64,000 nucleotides of DNA from Sipunculus nudus (Eukaryota; Annelida; Sipuncula; Golfingiida; Sipunculidae): positions 7,353,676-7,417,675 of the forward strand of contig CM049311.1 of NCBI GenBank assembly GCA_026874595.1, written 5' to 3'. A program made the position numbers and the translations under genes. The notes under the pieces were generated by a model, which worked only from the letters and a program-made list of their open reading frames with translations, did no database searches and was not told the DNA's origin. This document shows, one piece after another, positions 59,001 to 61,662 of this stretch. Every line of letters begins with the position of its first letter. The stretch's first letter is position 1.

Positions 59001-61662
59001 GGAGGGTCTGGAGTGAGGAAAGGTCAGAGGTCAATGCAAAATATTTTAAGAGTTCTATTCCGGAAAAAATGTGGCAGCGGCAGCGGGACCAGGTCAAAAA
59101 CATATTATCCACAAAACTGTTTTTGCGGATACAATTATAGCCTTCATCAAGCCTCCAAAACAACAAGAAGCTGGACACCCATGTCCCCTGTGAACTGATC
59201 ATGGCAGAGGACACAGGAAGTCAAAGCTGATAGCCCAAAAGTAAGCTCAATATGATAAAAATTTTTTAGATGACTGATTTATTGCATTAAATTTAGTGAT
59301 TTTAGCTCCTACATTTGTTGAGATAGTATGGGTTAACGTCAGATGCACGAAGACTGATGAAGCCATGCCATGACATAAGCTCACAGGTTCACTAAAATGT
59401 ATACAACATTAAAGCTAAATCAGATAACCAGAGAATGGCAATCAGCATTCAGCTGTTTGTATTCATGTGTTGTTTTTTCACAGACTACTTGACCTCTTAA
59501 CTTGCAAGGATTTTAGTATGCTTGGTGAGACCTACTTTGTCGGGAGGTAGCTTTGTAACCTTGTATGATCTGAGGATGTGGTTGATGTAGTCGATGATGT
59601 TTTCTTCAAAGATAACTACCTGGTTCTCAGGATTCCCCTGCAAACATATATCAGATGTCTGCAACTGAAGAGTGATCACAAGATATTGCAAGGTCCCTGT
59701 TTTGATCCTTGCCAGCATCTCAGAAAAAAATAAAACAATCAAATTACAACAGAACCTCAGATATTAACTCCAATACTGTAACAAAAGCTTATCACTGCTT
59801 AAAGGGGCTTATTTAAATATCTAATGTATATAAAATAAAGACAATCCCTTGAACCTTTAAAAAAAATAGGCCATGGAATGCAGGGCCAACAACCCACAAG
59901 CTGTTTGTTTTGTATAAAATAAACTAAAATGTTTACAACATGTGGGGGACCAAAAACAATAATCAAAACACATTCGACAAAGAATTCTGGTGGCAAGTCA
60001 GACAAACCACTCTTGCAAAGGGCATTTTTAAACAGTGACCCTTTCAACTTAAACACATATGTAACCAAGTAGCTTATGCTAAATGGTTTTTTTTTCTATT
60101 TGTCAATATATCTGTTTTTTACTTTCTGCTTACAGATCGAGATAAACAAGATCATAAATTTGTCAATGAGGCATTATAAAAGTTTTTTAAACATGACTTA
60201 CCTAAGAGTTCATTTATATGTACACAGAGTCATTAACCCAAAATTATATGAATTCTATAGAAAAGCTATGTGAATAGCTGGTTTTAAGAATTCTTAACCC
60301 TATGCAAATCAAATTATCTAGAACATTTATAAACTGCATATCATTCTTATTGCCAGGTTATCTTCATCCATAATCAAACCATATAATCAAACAACAGTGC
60401 CACCAAGAGTTCACTGATGCATCTTTGAAAAAAATATGTATCTCCCACATTGTTTGTGTTAGAAGGGACCCATACTGTAAAACCTACCGAGGCAAACTCT
60501 ACCAGTGCAGACATGAGCTGGATCACCAAGCCAACAGTGCCACTGTTGATGTCTGTGTAGAAATACTGTAGGAATTTTGTGCTTTCTGCCACCAGGTTGG
60601 CGGTCTTGATGTTGTCTGGCTGATGTCGCAAATAATCCTGGAGAAAAAAAAATTTTATAATCATGGCAAAACTGGAGTTTTGCAGGTAAATGGAAACATG
60701 GATTTATATATATCCGCTAAGCTCAGCTGGTGAATCTCTCCCACGCTGCCTTTTGGACTTTATATTGAAAATCATCAGGAAAAAGAAATCTCTGAAAAAT
60801 TACGTAAAGCATAAAACATTAAGTGAAAAAGTAAAAAATAAATTAAAATTCACATGTTAAATAAGGCAAATTAAATATTTAAAAACAAATTATTAAGTGT
60901 CAGAGTTCGTTTGGCACAAGTCTTTTCTGAGCATGGCACTAATAAGTCAAGAAATTAGAAATTATGTAAATATTTAAAAACAAATTATTAAGTGTCAGTG
61001 TTCTTTTGGCACAAGTCTTTTCTGAGCTTTGCAATAATAAGTCAAGAAATAAGAATTAAAATTATGTATCAAGAATGAGATTTTGAGACCTCAGTTGCTG
61101 ACATCACCTGAGCCTGTTGCATTCTCAATAACCTGTGTCTCTGAGGAAAGGTCAAATCTTACCTGTAAAGGCTTGTATTGTCCATCACACATCAGTGCCA
61201 GGACTTTCAGCACCAGGGCAATCTGTTCATTAGGTTGTGCTGGCAAGATGTTTTTAACAGGGTCCAGGGCTGAATTAACATCAGGGGAGGACAAACCATC
61301 TGCCTGTAAAGTAGACTCTCAGGTTATTGTTGCCATAATTATTTATAATAAATCCAATGGGTTATTGATGATTTTTTTTATCTGTACACCTGACAGCTTA
61401 TGACAACTCTTTTACGGTGTTAATCCTTCATAGAGAAATAAAAGCTGTTTTAATGTGGGTAATTACTTTGTCCATATTTGTCAGCGGACATATTGAGATC
61501 TTTACATGTGCAGGAGTTCTAATCATAGTTTCCTTTACTTACAGATGACATCTGCTTGGTATCTTTGCTGGGCTCCTCATCTTGGTCTGGATCTTGATCT
61601 CCACTCTGGGGGTTCTCCTTAATAGTTTCCAACTGCATCATGTCAGTCATCTTTCTAACCTT
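4875..61662 (-). CDS. IP3R/RyR-superfamily calcium-release channel, C-terminal 17 exons
   Basis: Seen: 17 minus-strand exons, all with AG acceptors and GT donors, join into 732 uninterrupted codons. Exon coordinates, 5' to 3' of the gene: 61662-61543, 61303-61163, 60637-60488, 59637-59536, 57243-57160, 51333-51265, 50880-50796, 42303-42191, 39526-39357, 37975-37841, 36883-36743, 32765-32675, 32431-32308, 30742-30561, 29949-29719, 11145-11026, 5012-4875. Codon phase matches at every junction. Family knowledge: the order RIH-associated domain, S1-S6, Cys2His2 linker domain and C-terminal tail is that of tetrameric ER/SR Ca2+ release channels. Strong anchors are NIIFGIIVDTF (S6 gate), CFICG...HVKKEHNMW (zinc linker) and FFAFHLLNII (S4). 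S1-S2 and S3-S4 spacing is RyR-like and the tail is IP3R-like. The pore filter is divergent. No frame breaks are seen, so it is probably functional. The N-terminal ligand-binding part is outside the window. Neither canonical ITPR nor RYR can be named with confidence. Confidence 0.9.
5013..6425. other. Intron, no recognisable element
   Basis: AT-rich single-copy-looking sequence between exons 17 and 16. A short (TA)n run lies near 5654-5666. I see no ORF, SINE or repeat unit shared with the rest of the window. Confidence 0.6.
6429..6746 (+). mobile_element. tRNA-derived SINE
   Basis: A perfect pol III A box (TGGTGTAATGG, 6433-6443) is followed by a B-box-like GAGTTGGAATCC. A non-tRNA body follows, including GCGATGGACTAGCATCCCAT. 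The 3' end is a short (TTTACC) repeat. This is the classic SINE layout. The body resembles conserved central domains shared by many animal SINEs; I do not assign a named family. Confidence 0.8.
6754..11010 (+). mobile_element. Composite repeat element B, copy 1 (with nested transposon)
   Basis: The left terminus is ACAAGGCCAACAGGCC then AATGCGAACCTGTG. The right terminus is GCTCACAGGTTCGCTAAAA, preceded by an ACGACGG microsatellite (10938-10972). The cores GCGAACCTGTG and CACAGGTTCGC are exact inverted repeats. The interior holds tandem units near 6940-7200 and CTGAGTGAACTC repeats at 7310-7870. It also holds a module ending 'ATTTGGTGATGATAGCTCC' that is shared with the other B copies. A 1.73 kb DNA transposon is inserted at 8773-10502. 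Confidence 0.75.
8773..10502. mobile_element. Non-autonomous CAGGG-ended (hAT-like) DNA transposon
   Basis: The terminal inverted repeats are CAGGGCCCGACAAAA on the left and the complement of CAGGGCCTGACAAAA on the right, 14 of 15 matching. The element sits in an A-run: the homologous uninterrupted site at about 13452 reads TGTACAAAAAAAGGCC, giving a clean empty-site comparison. Palindromes such as CTAGCCCATGGGCTAG lie near the right end. No transposase is recognisable. CAGGG ends fit hAT elements, but an 8-bp target duplication cannot be shown because of the A-tract. Confidence 0.75.
11026..11145 (-). CDS. Channel exon 16: zinc linker domain, C-terminal half
   Basis: Forty codons, GFQAHVKKEHNMWDYIYFFI then HLREKDKMDYTDLELYAHKQ. 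They match IP3R [20 protein letters not shown] and RyR GFETHTLQEHNLANY. The H-x4-H half pairs with the Cys pair of exon 15; 16 residues separate the second Cys and first His, as in IP3R. Acceptor ttcag, donor gtcaga. A repeat element ends only about 15 bp past the donor. Confidence 0.95.
11146..12060. repeat. Intron with left part of family A copy 2
   Basis: From about 11368 a family-A-like left end (GACACTGGGTCACGACTCTC) is seen. From about 11640 the family A module matches 3400-3760 and 44640-44940. It stops abruptly at 12060, where composite element B copy 2 begins, and resumes at 13941. Confidence 0.65.
12061..13940 (+). mobile_element. Composite repeat element B, copy 2
   Basis: A 1.88 kb copy running from ACAAGGCTTACAGG plus ATGCGAACCTGTG to AGCTCACAGGTTTGCT. 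It is inserted inside a family A copy. Internal order: GTAGGTGGGGCCACC-type units, CTGAGTGAACTC repeats, then the 'GATGATAGCTCCAGCC' module and a short ACGACGGATGATG microsatellite before the right end. Confidence 0.75.
13941..14197 (+). repeat. Right part of family A copy 2
   Basis: Resumes exactly the family A sequence (CAATAC...ACTGACCTAATAT) that was interrupted at 12060. It matches 3783-4550. It lacks the microsatellite and terminal hairpin because the next element starts at 14198. Confidence 0.7.
14198..14568 (+). mobile_element. Left end of an A-type element plus hairpin element H, left of the LTR element
   Basis: The left terminus is ACAAGTGACCCATGGGTC followed by ATGACGCTCAGCTGAC. 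At 14381 a second element (H) begins: CTAGAATACGGG...GACAAGCGAC-like text, also present at 46478 and 58091. H is cut at 14568 by the Gypsy element and continues at 25428. Confidence 0.7.
14569..15748 (-). repeat. 3' LTR of the Gypsy element
   Basis: It is 1180 bp and flanked on the inner side by a polypurine tract and on the outer side by the CACC target duplication. It is the polyadenylating copy in the element's sense. It carries the same telomere-like motif near 14750-14762. Confidence 0.95.
15749..15765 (-). other. Polypurine tract of the Gypsy element
   Basis: Minus-strand AAAGGTGGGGGCGGA abuts the start of the 3' LTR (TGTAGAATAG). Its position and composition are those of the plus-strand primer. 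Confidence 0.8.
15766..16495 (-). other. 3' untranslated region of the Gypsy element
   Basis: Non-coding stretch between the displaced pol tail and the polypurine tract. No env-like frame is visible. Confidence 0.6.
16496..16915 (-). pseudogene. Displaced integrase C-terminal tail of the Gypsy element
   Basis: About 139 codons on from VVQKSTDKNIYLIEPVHG (GPY/F-like position) through a Ser/Asp/Glu-rich, RRKSTRSTAGK-containing tail. It is in another frame from pol. The pol frame would flow into it if one base of the A6 run near 16968 were absent. Either a mutation of this copy, a homopolymer sequencing error, or (less likely) a second programmed shift. Confidence 0.7.
16953..20504 (-). CDS. 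pol: Pol polyprotein: protease, RT, RNase H, integrase
   Basis: An open frame of about 1183 codons that is also open upstream into the frameshift signal; no ATG is needed. Order: aspartic protease (LIDCGSMVTTI, about residues 38-48; DCGS rather than the usual DSGA/DTGA); reverse transcriptase with LVYLDDIIVYSDG (about 469-481); RNase H (FILEIDASRQGLGAIL, about 630; YTDNNPLTYL); integrase HHCC (HNDHGH...CERCN, about 898-935). The integrase D,D35E core follows (VVAVDFTLM; HSDQGRDFEG; CERYNR). All catalytic residues are present. This order (RT before integrase) defines Ty3/Gypsy. The frame ends early after the integrase core because of one extra base in an A-run near 16968. Confidence 0.95.
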   Translation of the reverse strand: MSRTVGSCLEGSTLSPSILSRSVGSRPTTIAKFNNVDIACLIDCGSMVTTINESAFNTFLAPSGVGFQSGHWFPIRGANGLDIPYVGVAVLNIQVEDTLVRDIGVFIMKDTKETEESRKNLPGIIGTNVLGRIPKFLSLFKGTAESNSCFARLAGGANHILPASSISSVQVTCPKGGSVVIEPLKDQGVQGIQVLPVWISERDGPVTIPVVNTNLHDVTIRRGTRLGLVMDANPVEPKIDVDIRCNYIFVAQAEHEPNQECTVSGDYLPKITADNFPGSPEELVKAQELFRRHAKVFMKEDELLGCTSAIKHKIRTCDNEPIVQPFRRLPPHQWNEVKKHLEELLASGVIKESNSNYASPIVIVRKRNGNIRLCVDYRKLNQKIKRDQFPLPRIQESLEALRGSTIFSTMDLVSAYNQVEVEPEDREKTAFTTPMGLFEYIRMPFGLTNAPATFSRLVSQVFRDEIFTSILVYLDDIIVYSDGVEEHLSRLDRVFQRLSQYNLRVKADKCNFFKTETKFLGHVVSSRGVSTDPSKLSAVADWQEPTTVKELRRFLGFTSYYRRFVPGYASIAAPLHSLVGDKTGKRKKTKYLNIDLVNDWNEDHREAFRTLKEKLVSSEVLAFPDFSRPFILEIDASRQGLGAILSQEQNGTKKVISYASRSLRKTEKNPVGYSSKKLELLALRWAVTQQFKDYLCYGPCIVYTDNNPLTYLFTKSKLPALEQKWASELANYDIKIVYKPGRKNGNADALSRQEARPWDITPEEVRDQCNSVLDGSAFPSELQVAMYEAVVTTEAENCMADASCTNLPCMTPDKMKTLQRDDMSIRRFIDIFERGQKLNGVQRKKEPREVQLLIRQWDKMTLTNGLLYRRVNDPKLGVLNQVVLPTELRCGALRSVHNDHGHQGLDRAMLILRPRCYWPRMLRDMEEWIKVCERCNLSKLEKVKSPLGTLSASKPFEVVAVDFTLMDKSSIGCENILVITDVFSKYTLAVPAPDQKAVTVARLLVSHWFRRFGPPLRLHSDQGRDFEGHLIKDLCRLYGVKKSKTTAYRPQGNGQCERYNRTLHELLKALPSEKKRKWPDYLEEVTYFYNTTPHSATGYSPFYVIFGREPRIMPHIVLEESENYNLHEWIAAHQAKLQETYTAVQKRLQMSAEKRKRYHDRNAKEKPLELGTQVYVKKSCSWT
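20487..20537 (-). promoter_or_regulatory. -1 ribosomal frameshift signal, gag to pol
   Basis: Heptamer T TTA AAC in the gag frame (20522-20528) immediately precedes the gag stop. Seven nt later a perfect 7-bp stem can form: CCCCACT (20508-20514) with AGTGGGG (20487-20493), loop 14 nt. A second heptamer, A AAT TTA (20531-20537), is also in frame. The shift goes to the -1 frame, which is the pol frame. Matches the canonical X XXY YYZ + spacer + stem design. Confidence 0.85.
20519..21673 (-). CDS. gag: Gag polyprotein of the Gypsy element
   Basis: 384 codons from ATG. It makes the capsid of the virus-like particle and packages element RNA. The N-terminal coiled coil (MAEAQIQELQQQLADLQ) is followed by a capsid-like helical region with SGDPRDLKKWIADCQRQ and FLSHLEGDAEDEV-type text. 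A Q-rich coiled stretch follows, then one CCHC zinc knuckle CHFCGKLGHWKRQC (about residues 296-309) and a Pro/Gln-rich tail. The stop TAG directly follows TTTAAAC. Pol lies in the -1 frame with no spacing, so Gag is expected to be the major product and Gag-Pol the frameshift product. Confidence 0.92.
   Translation of the reverse strand: MAEAQIQELQQQLADLQTKNLALEDELKAKHIVKVVQTSQKLRKYSGDPRDLKKWIADCQRQVSLQSLSERNAVDFILSHLEGDAEDEVKFDLKEDDVTSSRIYDVLANAFGEQITAADVLDLCYARQQGERETLREYSFALMRLAERALSLDSNCITNKDSFVRDRFVQRVRDRHLRDHLRAEIRRNRELKFRDIWEEAVRYAEEDKANKTKKVSCHSIESGEPVLPSDPVETCVEEQVIDIGGLQSKIDKMLELQLNQQKQIAAQQEQISNQQEMLAALSKGKPQTAEARKGDACHFCGKLGHWKRQCFKWKATQRKGPKDNRPNTDQALQFVPQAYCAPPWQPPVYATTSMRPPPVQPQLGPGQLLGNTPGGPQGPNLSLN
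21674..24225 (-). other. Long 5' leader of the Gypsy element
   Basis: About 2.55 kb between the primer site and the gag ATG, unusually long. No ORF with recognisable homology; short frames (for example around 23520-23786) look incidental. Contains a doubled 18-21 bp repeat (GGGCATGAACAAAGTATCTT, about 23020-23070). Confidence 0.7.
24226..24245 (-). other. Primer binding site, tRNA-Leu-like
   Basis: Two bases inside the 5' LTR, the minus strand reads TGGTGGCCAGCGGTGGGATT. Its complement is the 3' end of animal tRNA-Leu (AATCCCACCGCTGCCACCA) with one extra G. It therefore probably primes with tRNA-Leu. Confidence 0.75.
24248..25427 (-). repeat. 5' LTR of the Gypsy element
   Basis: It is 1180 bp and offset by exactly 9679 from the other LTR. 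It contains a telomere-like TTTAGGGTTAGGG motif (plus strand, about 24429-24441). In the element's sense this is the promoter-bearing copy. Confidence 0.95.
25428..26414 (+). mobile_element. Hairpin element H, part right of the LTR element
   Basis: Continues the H element broken at 14568. It contains four perfect GGTGGCGCCACC palindromes (25659, 25808, 25939, 26088) within alternating units beginning 'CTGTCATAAAATC' and 'ACCATTTTTTGT'. It also holds a DR1 motif AGGTCAGAGGTCA (26237-26249). It ends in a 30-bp hairpin (26385-26414) with arms GTATCCGC and GCGGATAC; the left end at 14381 carries a matching GTATCTGCC-type subterminal motif. Confidence 0.7.
26415..29060 (+). repeat. Tandem array of about 330-bp repeat units
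   Basis: Eight or so units, each starting ACAGGTGG(C/T)GCCACC then AGTCTGCAG and containing CATGATCAATATG and 'CCATAGCTCAAAGGATATG'. Small open frames in it repeat from unit to unit and are not genes. A recent double-unit duplication lies inside (next entry). Confidence 0.85.
26800..28165 (+). repeat. Near-perfect 682-683 bp tandem duplication
   Basis: Two adjacent double-units, offset by 682-683 bp, are almost identical. The differences I see are in homopolymers (the G-run after TTATTCTG and the A-run before CCGAAC) and CG/TG in the palindrome. This is a recent unequal exchange or copy event. Confidence 0.85.
29061..29240 (+). repeat. Microsatellite and two right-end hairpins of A-type elements
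   Basis: A GGACGGACAGACGGACAG tract is followed by CTATAGCTCAG...TCAGTCAGCTGAGCTAAAA (to 29154). A second similar end finishes at 29234. These close the A-type element whose left end is at 14198. Confidence 0.7.
29719..29949 (-). CDS. Channel exon 15: S6 gate and start of zinc linker domain
   Basis: Seventy-seven codons. S6 is NFGIHAIFHLAFFILITTIG then LNIIFGIIVDTFSELR, matching IP3R LNLIFGVIIDTFADLR, with the gate residues F and I conserved. The CFICG pair of the Cys2His2 linker domain follows. Acceptor aacag, donor gtaggg, phase 0. The following intron is 18.6 kb and contains the full-length Gypsy element. Confidence 0.95.
30058..30236. mobile_element. 179-bp MITE, pogo/Tigger-like
   Basis: Left end CAGTGAAACCTCGTTGTGTC and an imperfect inverted copy at the right end (GACACAACAAGGTTATACTC), flanked by TA on both sides (30056-57 and 30237-38). 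CAGT termini with TA duplications fit the Tc1-mariner/pogo group. It lies in the intron between the pore and S6 exons. Confidence 0.75.
30561..30742 (-). CDS. Channel exon 14: S5 and pore loop with non-canonical filter
   Basis: RSLLWVMVLGVIVIYIFSLV then AFALLRGSF is S5. The pore helix is CATLYECTVTILR, and the filter position reads FGIIGEMFE just before a strong GT donor (gtgaga). IP3R has C-x5-C-x11-GGGVGD and RyR has C-x11-GGGIGD; here only six residues follow the second Cys and the glycine triplet is gone. The frame is certain because the exon joins exons 13 and 15 in phase. Expected consequence (inference): altered selectivity or conductance. Confidence 0.93.
30743..32307. other. Intron between exons 13 and 14
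   Basis: Mostly unclassified. Around 31195-31400 a diverged family D repeat carries two perfect DR1 motifs (31265-31277, 31372-31384) and is followed by a G-run at about 31434. No coding signal. Confidence 0.55.
32308..32431 (-). CDS. Channel exon 13: S3 end, S4 and S4-S5 linker
   Basis: CFLGFSVAGTFVYGYFFAFH then LLNIIYSNQLLQRVMQAITKN. FFAFHLLNI matches RyR FFAAHLLDI. The linker QRVMQAITKNG matches IP3R NVIKSVTRNG and RyR TILSSVTHNG. Acceptor tttcag, donor gtagga, phase 1, completing Gly with exon 14. Confidence 0.93.
32675..32765 (-). CDS. Channel exon 12: S2-S3 loop and first half of S3
   Basis: One base plus 30 codons: SPYGKRKNTEHKNKGTLKIN then LICILPIYYL. A basic cytosolic loop runs into the hydrophobic S3 start. 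The other two frames have stops, which fixes the phase. Acceptor ttcag, donor gtaggt. Confidence 0.88.
32766..34310. other. Intron between exons 12 and 11, right-hand part
   Basis: Contains two copies of an AGATTGGCTTAAAATCAATC-type unit (about 33260 and 33495; a third weak one near 32916), a 22-G run at 33069-33090, and DR1 motifs at 33409 and 33553. A hydrophobic open frame at 32947-33220 was considered and rejected as an exon. Confidence 0.55.
34311..36707. mobile_element. 2.4 kb DNA element with 29-bp inverted ends
   Basis: The left end is ACTGTCAAAAATACTTTTCT and the right end in reverse complement is ACTGCCAAAAATAATTTTCT. The match extends to 26 of 29 bases. Further inward, AAGAAA/TTTCTT-rich copies of the end motif recur on both sides. 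There is no recognisable transposase. No unambiguous target duplication. It holds a 35-bp minisatellite. The right end lies 36 bp from exon 11. Confidence 0.7.
35265..35439 (+). repeat. Minisatellite, five 35-bp units
   Basis: Exact 35-bp register: units start at 35265, 35300, 35335, 35370 and 35405, each AAGGAGGTTATGTTCAGAAT with small changes. It lies inside the 2.4 kb inverted-repeat element. Confidence 0.92.
36743..36883 (-). CDS. Channel exon 11: transmembrane segment S2
   Basis: Encodes EEWYKYVLYGMGGLHNILSF then GICFSFFLSNRFKIPELWVNT. It resembles RyR S2 (LRCLSLLHTLVAFLCIIGYN) more than the IP3R equivalent. No S1'/S1'' pair of the IP3R type fits between exons 10 and 11, whose phases join directly. 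Acceptor tgtag, donor gtaaga, phase 2. Confidence 0.9.
36884..37840. other. Intron between exons 11 and 10
   Basis: AT-rich. A fragment near 37660-37800 (GTCACCACCAGTC, GCACCAGTTCACATGTGACCC) matches parts of element H. Nothing else recognised. Confidence 0.55.
37841..37975 (-). CDS. Channel exon 10: transmembrane segment S1
   Basis: PLWNNGAIFLSLVINIIMLA followed by TWKAPG is the S1 helix (IP3R: [20 protein letters not shown]). A luminal loop with a possible N-glycosylation site (ENTT) follows. Acceptor tctag, donor gttggt, phase 2 at both ends. The next codon is completed by exon 11 to Ser. Confidence 0.92.
38200..38345 (+). mobile_element. Short tRNA-derived SINE-like element
   Basis: The A box TGGTGTAATGG (38206-38216) is identical to that of the SINE at 6433. 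A weak B box (TGTTCCATTCAGACC) follows. The body is GCCCCAGGCCTGCC-type text and differs from the other SINE. Probably an unrelated or truncated family. Confidence 0.55.
38346..39356. other. Intron between exons 10 and 9
   Basis: Repeated short AAAAAAGAGTA-type words between 38350 and 38730. Otherwise nothing recognised. Confidence 0.5.
39357..39526 (-). CDS. Channel exon 9: linker leading into S1
   Basis: Fifty-six codons plus two bases, from NVLRDEIKEKVKWNIDR to KRVRAFKPLAFIVRC. It aligns with the IP3R segment around [24 protein letters not shown]. Acceptor gacag, donor gtaagt, phase 2. The trailing TG joins G of exon 10 to give Trp. Confidence 0.9.
39527..41000. other. Intron between exons 9 and 8, left part
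   Basis: A diverged repeat unit with GGTGGCGTCATCAGTC near 39595. From 40150 to 40900 there is a more GC-balanced block with inverted stretches (TGCAGCGCTTG / CAGCGCTGCA near 40803-40850). Unclassified; no convincing ORF. Confidence 0.45.
41001..41662 (+). repeat. Repeat family E, two 301-bp units plus microsatellite
   Basis: The unit hallmark AGGTCAAGGTCACCC falls at 41152 and 41453, and GGTGGCACCACC at 41311. The second unit is followed by a GACGGACGGAC tract (41573-41620). The end is palindromic: TAGCCCATCAGCCTAAGGGC then TGAGGGCTAATAAAA. Same overall design as families A and B. Confidence 0.7.
41663..42190. other. Intron with a diverged 330-bp-type unit
   Basis: GGTGGACCCACCAATCTTCTGCAG near 41778 and the following text are a decayed relative of the array unit at 26415-29060. 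No coding signal. Confidence 0.5.
42191..42303 (-). CDS. Channel exon 8: pre-channel beta/helix segment
   Basis: Two bases plus 37 codons: WSEEDQEMYRFYKNDSACIE then ILKDGDVHRAHFTVSDW. It aligns with IP3R [28 protein letters not shown], including the YxFY...IEI pattern. Acceptor ttacag, donor gtatga. It is followed by an in-phase junction to exon 9. An 8.5 kb repeat-filled intron separates it from exon 7. Confidence 0.88.
42304..43364. other. Intron between exons 8 and 7, first part
   Basis: A run of 11 C (42501-42511) is present, followed by a solitary family A left end (ACAAGGGACCCATGGGTCAC, 42742). A duplicated GTGGAAGGATTC...GGG segment (about 43083-43160 and 43205-43300) ends in a 26-G run (43265-43290). 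Confidence 0.55.
43365..45970 (+). mobile_element. Repeat family A, end-to-end copy
   Basis: The left terminus is ACAAGGGACCTATGGGTCAC then GACGCTCAGCTG. Two internal modules lie at about 44640-45190 and 45230-45860. A GACGGACGGACAGACGGACG microsatellite follows (45885-45922), then the right terminal hairpin TATAGCTCAG...TCAGCTGAGCTAAAAA. This is the best complete copy of the family in the window. No transposase. Confidence 0.75.
46620..48190 (+). repeat. Tandem array, about 280-bp units with palindromes
   Basis: About six units, each with GTAGGTGGCGCCACCTGTC and, half a unit later, GCAGGTGGCGCCACCAGTT. Perfect GGTGGCGCCACC occurs at 46627, 46912, 47179, 47883 and 48011. The variants are mostly CG-to-TG or CA changes. 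Recurring 60-97 codon frames here repeat with the unit and are not genes. Confidence 0.85.
48450..48512. repeat. Cluster of TCTAGAC repeats
   Basis: Five TCTAGA hexamers in about 60 bp (CCAGACGTCTAGACG, GTCTAGATGTCTAGACA, TGTCTAGACAG), partly palindromic. Low complexity inside element B copy 3. Confidence 0.7.
49305..50795. other. Intron between exons 8 and 7, last part
   Basis: No repeat of the window's families and no ORF with recognisable homology. GCGCCACCTTCTGGCC near 49625 and TGTAACGTAG-like words suggest an old LTR, but I cannot define ends. Confidence 0.4.
50796..50880 (-). CDS. Channel exon 7: helical linker
   Basis: Twenty-eight codons plus one base, starting EREDNDVGFKYFFLLEKISE. 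It corresponds to the IP3R stretch ending [21 protein letters not shown]. Acceptor ttttag, donor gtaacc, phase 1 at the donor. The trailing G joins AA of exon 8 to give Glu. Confidence 0.85.
51265..51333 (-). CDS. Channel exon 6: helical linker
   Basis: Twenty-three codons, DMMHLIDRESLKRIVTEEYK plus ERE. They align with IP3R YNMRPKELVEVIKKAYMQ. Acceptor ctttag, donor gtgggc (the least canonical donor of the gene), phase 0. The intron to exon 7 is only 384 bp. Confidence 0.85.
51650..52280 (+). repeat. Tandem array, about 145-bp units
   Basis: Four to five diverged units, each with AAAAGAAAATCA and GCCATATTGGAATTCCG followed by CAGGTCTGTAATTC. Boundaries near 51651, 51797, 51943 and 52132. 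It is in the 5.8 kb intron. Confidence 0.8.
52380..56340 (-). pseudogene. Decayed Ty3/Gypsy element (gag-pol)
   Basis: In minus-strand order: a gag fragment (56225-55725, KCVDICKTAESATMQTRAL), reverse transcriptase scraps (about 54650-54150; DLSSGYWHVELKEES, and IAEDIII where the DD pair should be). RNase H follows (53967-53782, YGLTKLHHYTY, IDHKPLV). Integrase (53308-52922) has TVDFYSTFIEVD intact but VMSNNGPQF, where the second catalytic Asp has become Asn. A C-terminal tail lies at about 52900-52400. Many stops and frameshifts. LTRs not identified. Same broad K02A2.6-like type as the element at 1-3090, but older. Confidence 0.9.
56341..57159. other. Intron between dead Gypsy and exon 5
   Basis: Nothing recognised. 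Short frames here have no homology I know. Confidence 0.5.
57160..57243 (-). CDS. Channel exon 5: RIH-associated domain end
   Basis: Twenty-eight codons, VLEIKTIIGDLLMCLMEQRT plus KKTKTVIH. They align with the IP3R stretch [20 protein letters not shown]. Acceptor gatcag, donor gtaagt, phase 0. It is separated from exon 6 by a 5.8 kb intron that contains a dead Gypsy element. Confidence 0.9.
57520..59396 (+). mobile_element. Composite repeat element B, copy 4 (with element H inside)
   Basis: Left ACAAGCTCTACAGGCCC plus AATGCAAACCTGTG; right GCTCACAGGTTCACTAAAA. Inside lies a compact H element (58091 to hairpin 59106-59131). H holds palindromes at 58320, 58449 and 58873 and a DR1 motif at 59021-59033. 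The same order of modules as copies 2 and 3 shows a shared ancestral composite. Confidence 0.75.
59536..59637 (-). CDS. Channel exon 4: RIH-associated domain
   Basis: Thirty-four codons starting GNPENQVVIFEENIIDYINH. They align with the IP3R segment CHENQNCIATHESNGIDII: the ENQ signature, then the ID-I helix. Acceptor ttgcag, donor gtaggt, phase 0. Confidence 0.9.
59638..60487. other. Intron between exons 4 and 3
   Basis: AT-rich, no repeats of the described families and no credible coding frame. Confidence 0.55.
60488..60637 (-). CDS. Channel exon 3: RIH-associated domain core
   Basis: Fifty codons starting DYLRHQPDNIKTANLVAEST. They follow the IP3R pattern LRCQNN...YNLVCETLQFLDC...GLGLLGLYI. 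The piece SGTVGLVIQLMSALVEFAS is the next helix. Acceptor tctccag, donor gtaggt, phase 0. In IP3R and RyR this all-helical domain couples the cytosolic ligand domains to the channel. Confidence 0.9.
60874..61063 (+). repeat. 95-bp tandem duplication
   Basis: Two copies starting AATATTTAAAAACAAATTAT at 60874 and 60969, with a few substitutions (CAGAGTTCG / CAGTGTTCT). It lies in the intron between exons 3 and 2. Confidence 0.9.
61163..61303 (-). CDS. Channel exon 2: start of RIH-associated region
   Basis: Forty-seven codons; the second half (EQIALVLKVLALMCDGQYKPLQ) matches the IP3R helix that ends LQLLCENHNRDLQ. Acceptor ttacag, donor gtaaga, phase 0 at both ends. The first half (ADGLSSPDVNSALDP) is a continuation of the variable linker. 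Confidence 0.85.
61543..61662 (-). CDS. Channel exon 1 of window: acidic linker
   Basis: Forty codons beginning KVRKMTDMMQLETI and running into a very acidic stretch (GDQDPDQDEEPSKD). The acceptor is aacag and the donor is GT (gtaagt), phase 0 at both ends. It lies just upstream of the RIH-associated domain, where IP3 receptors have a variable, regulatory linker. It is weakly conserved and is assigned by frame, splice signals and position. Earlier exons must lie beyond the right edge. Confidence 0.75.
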
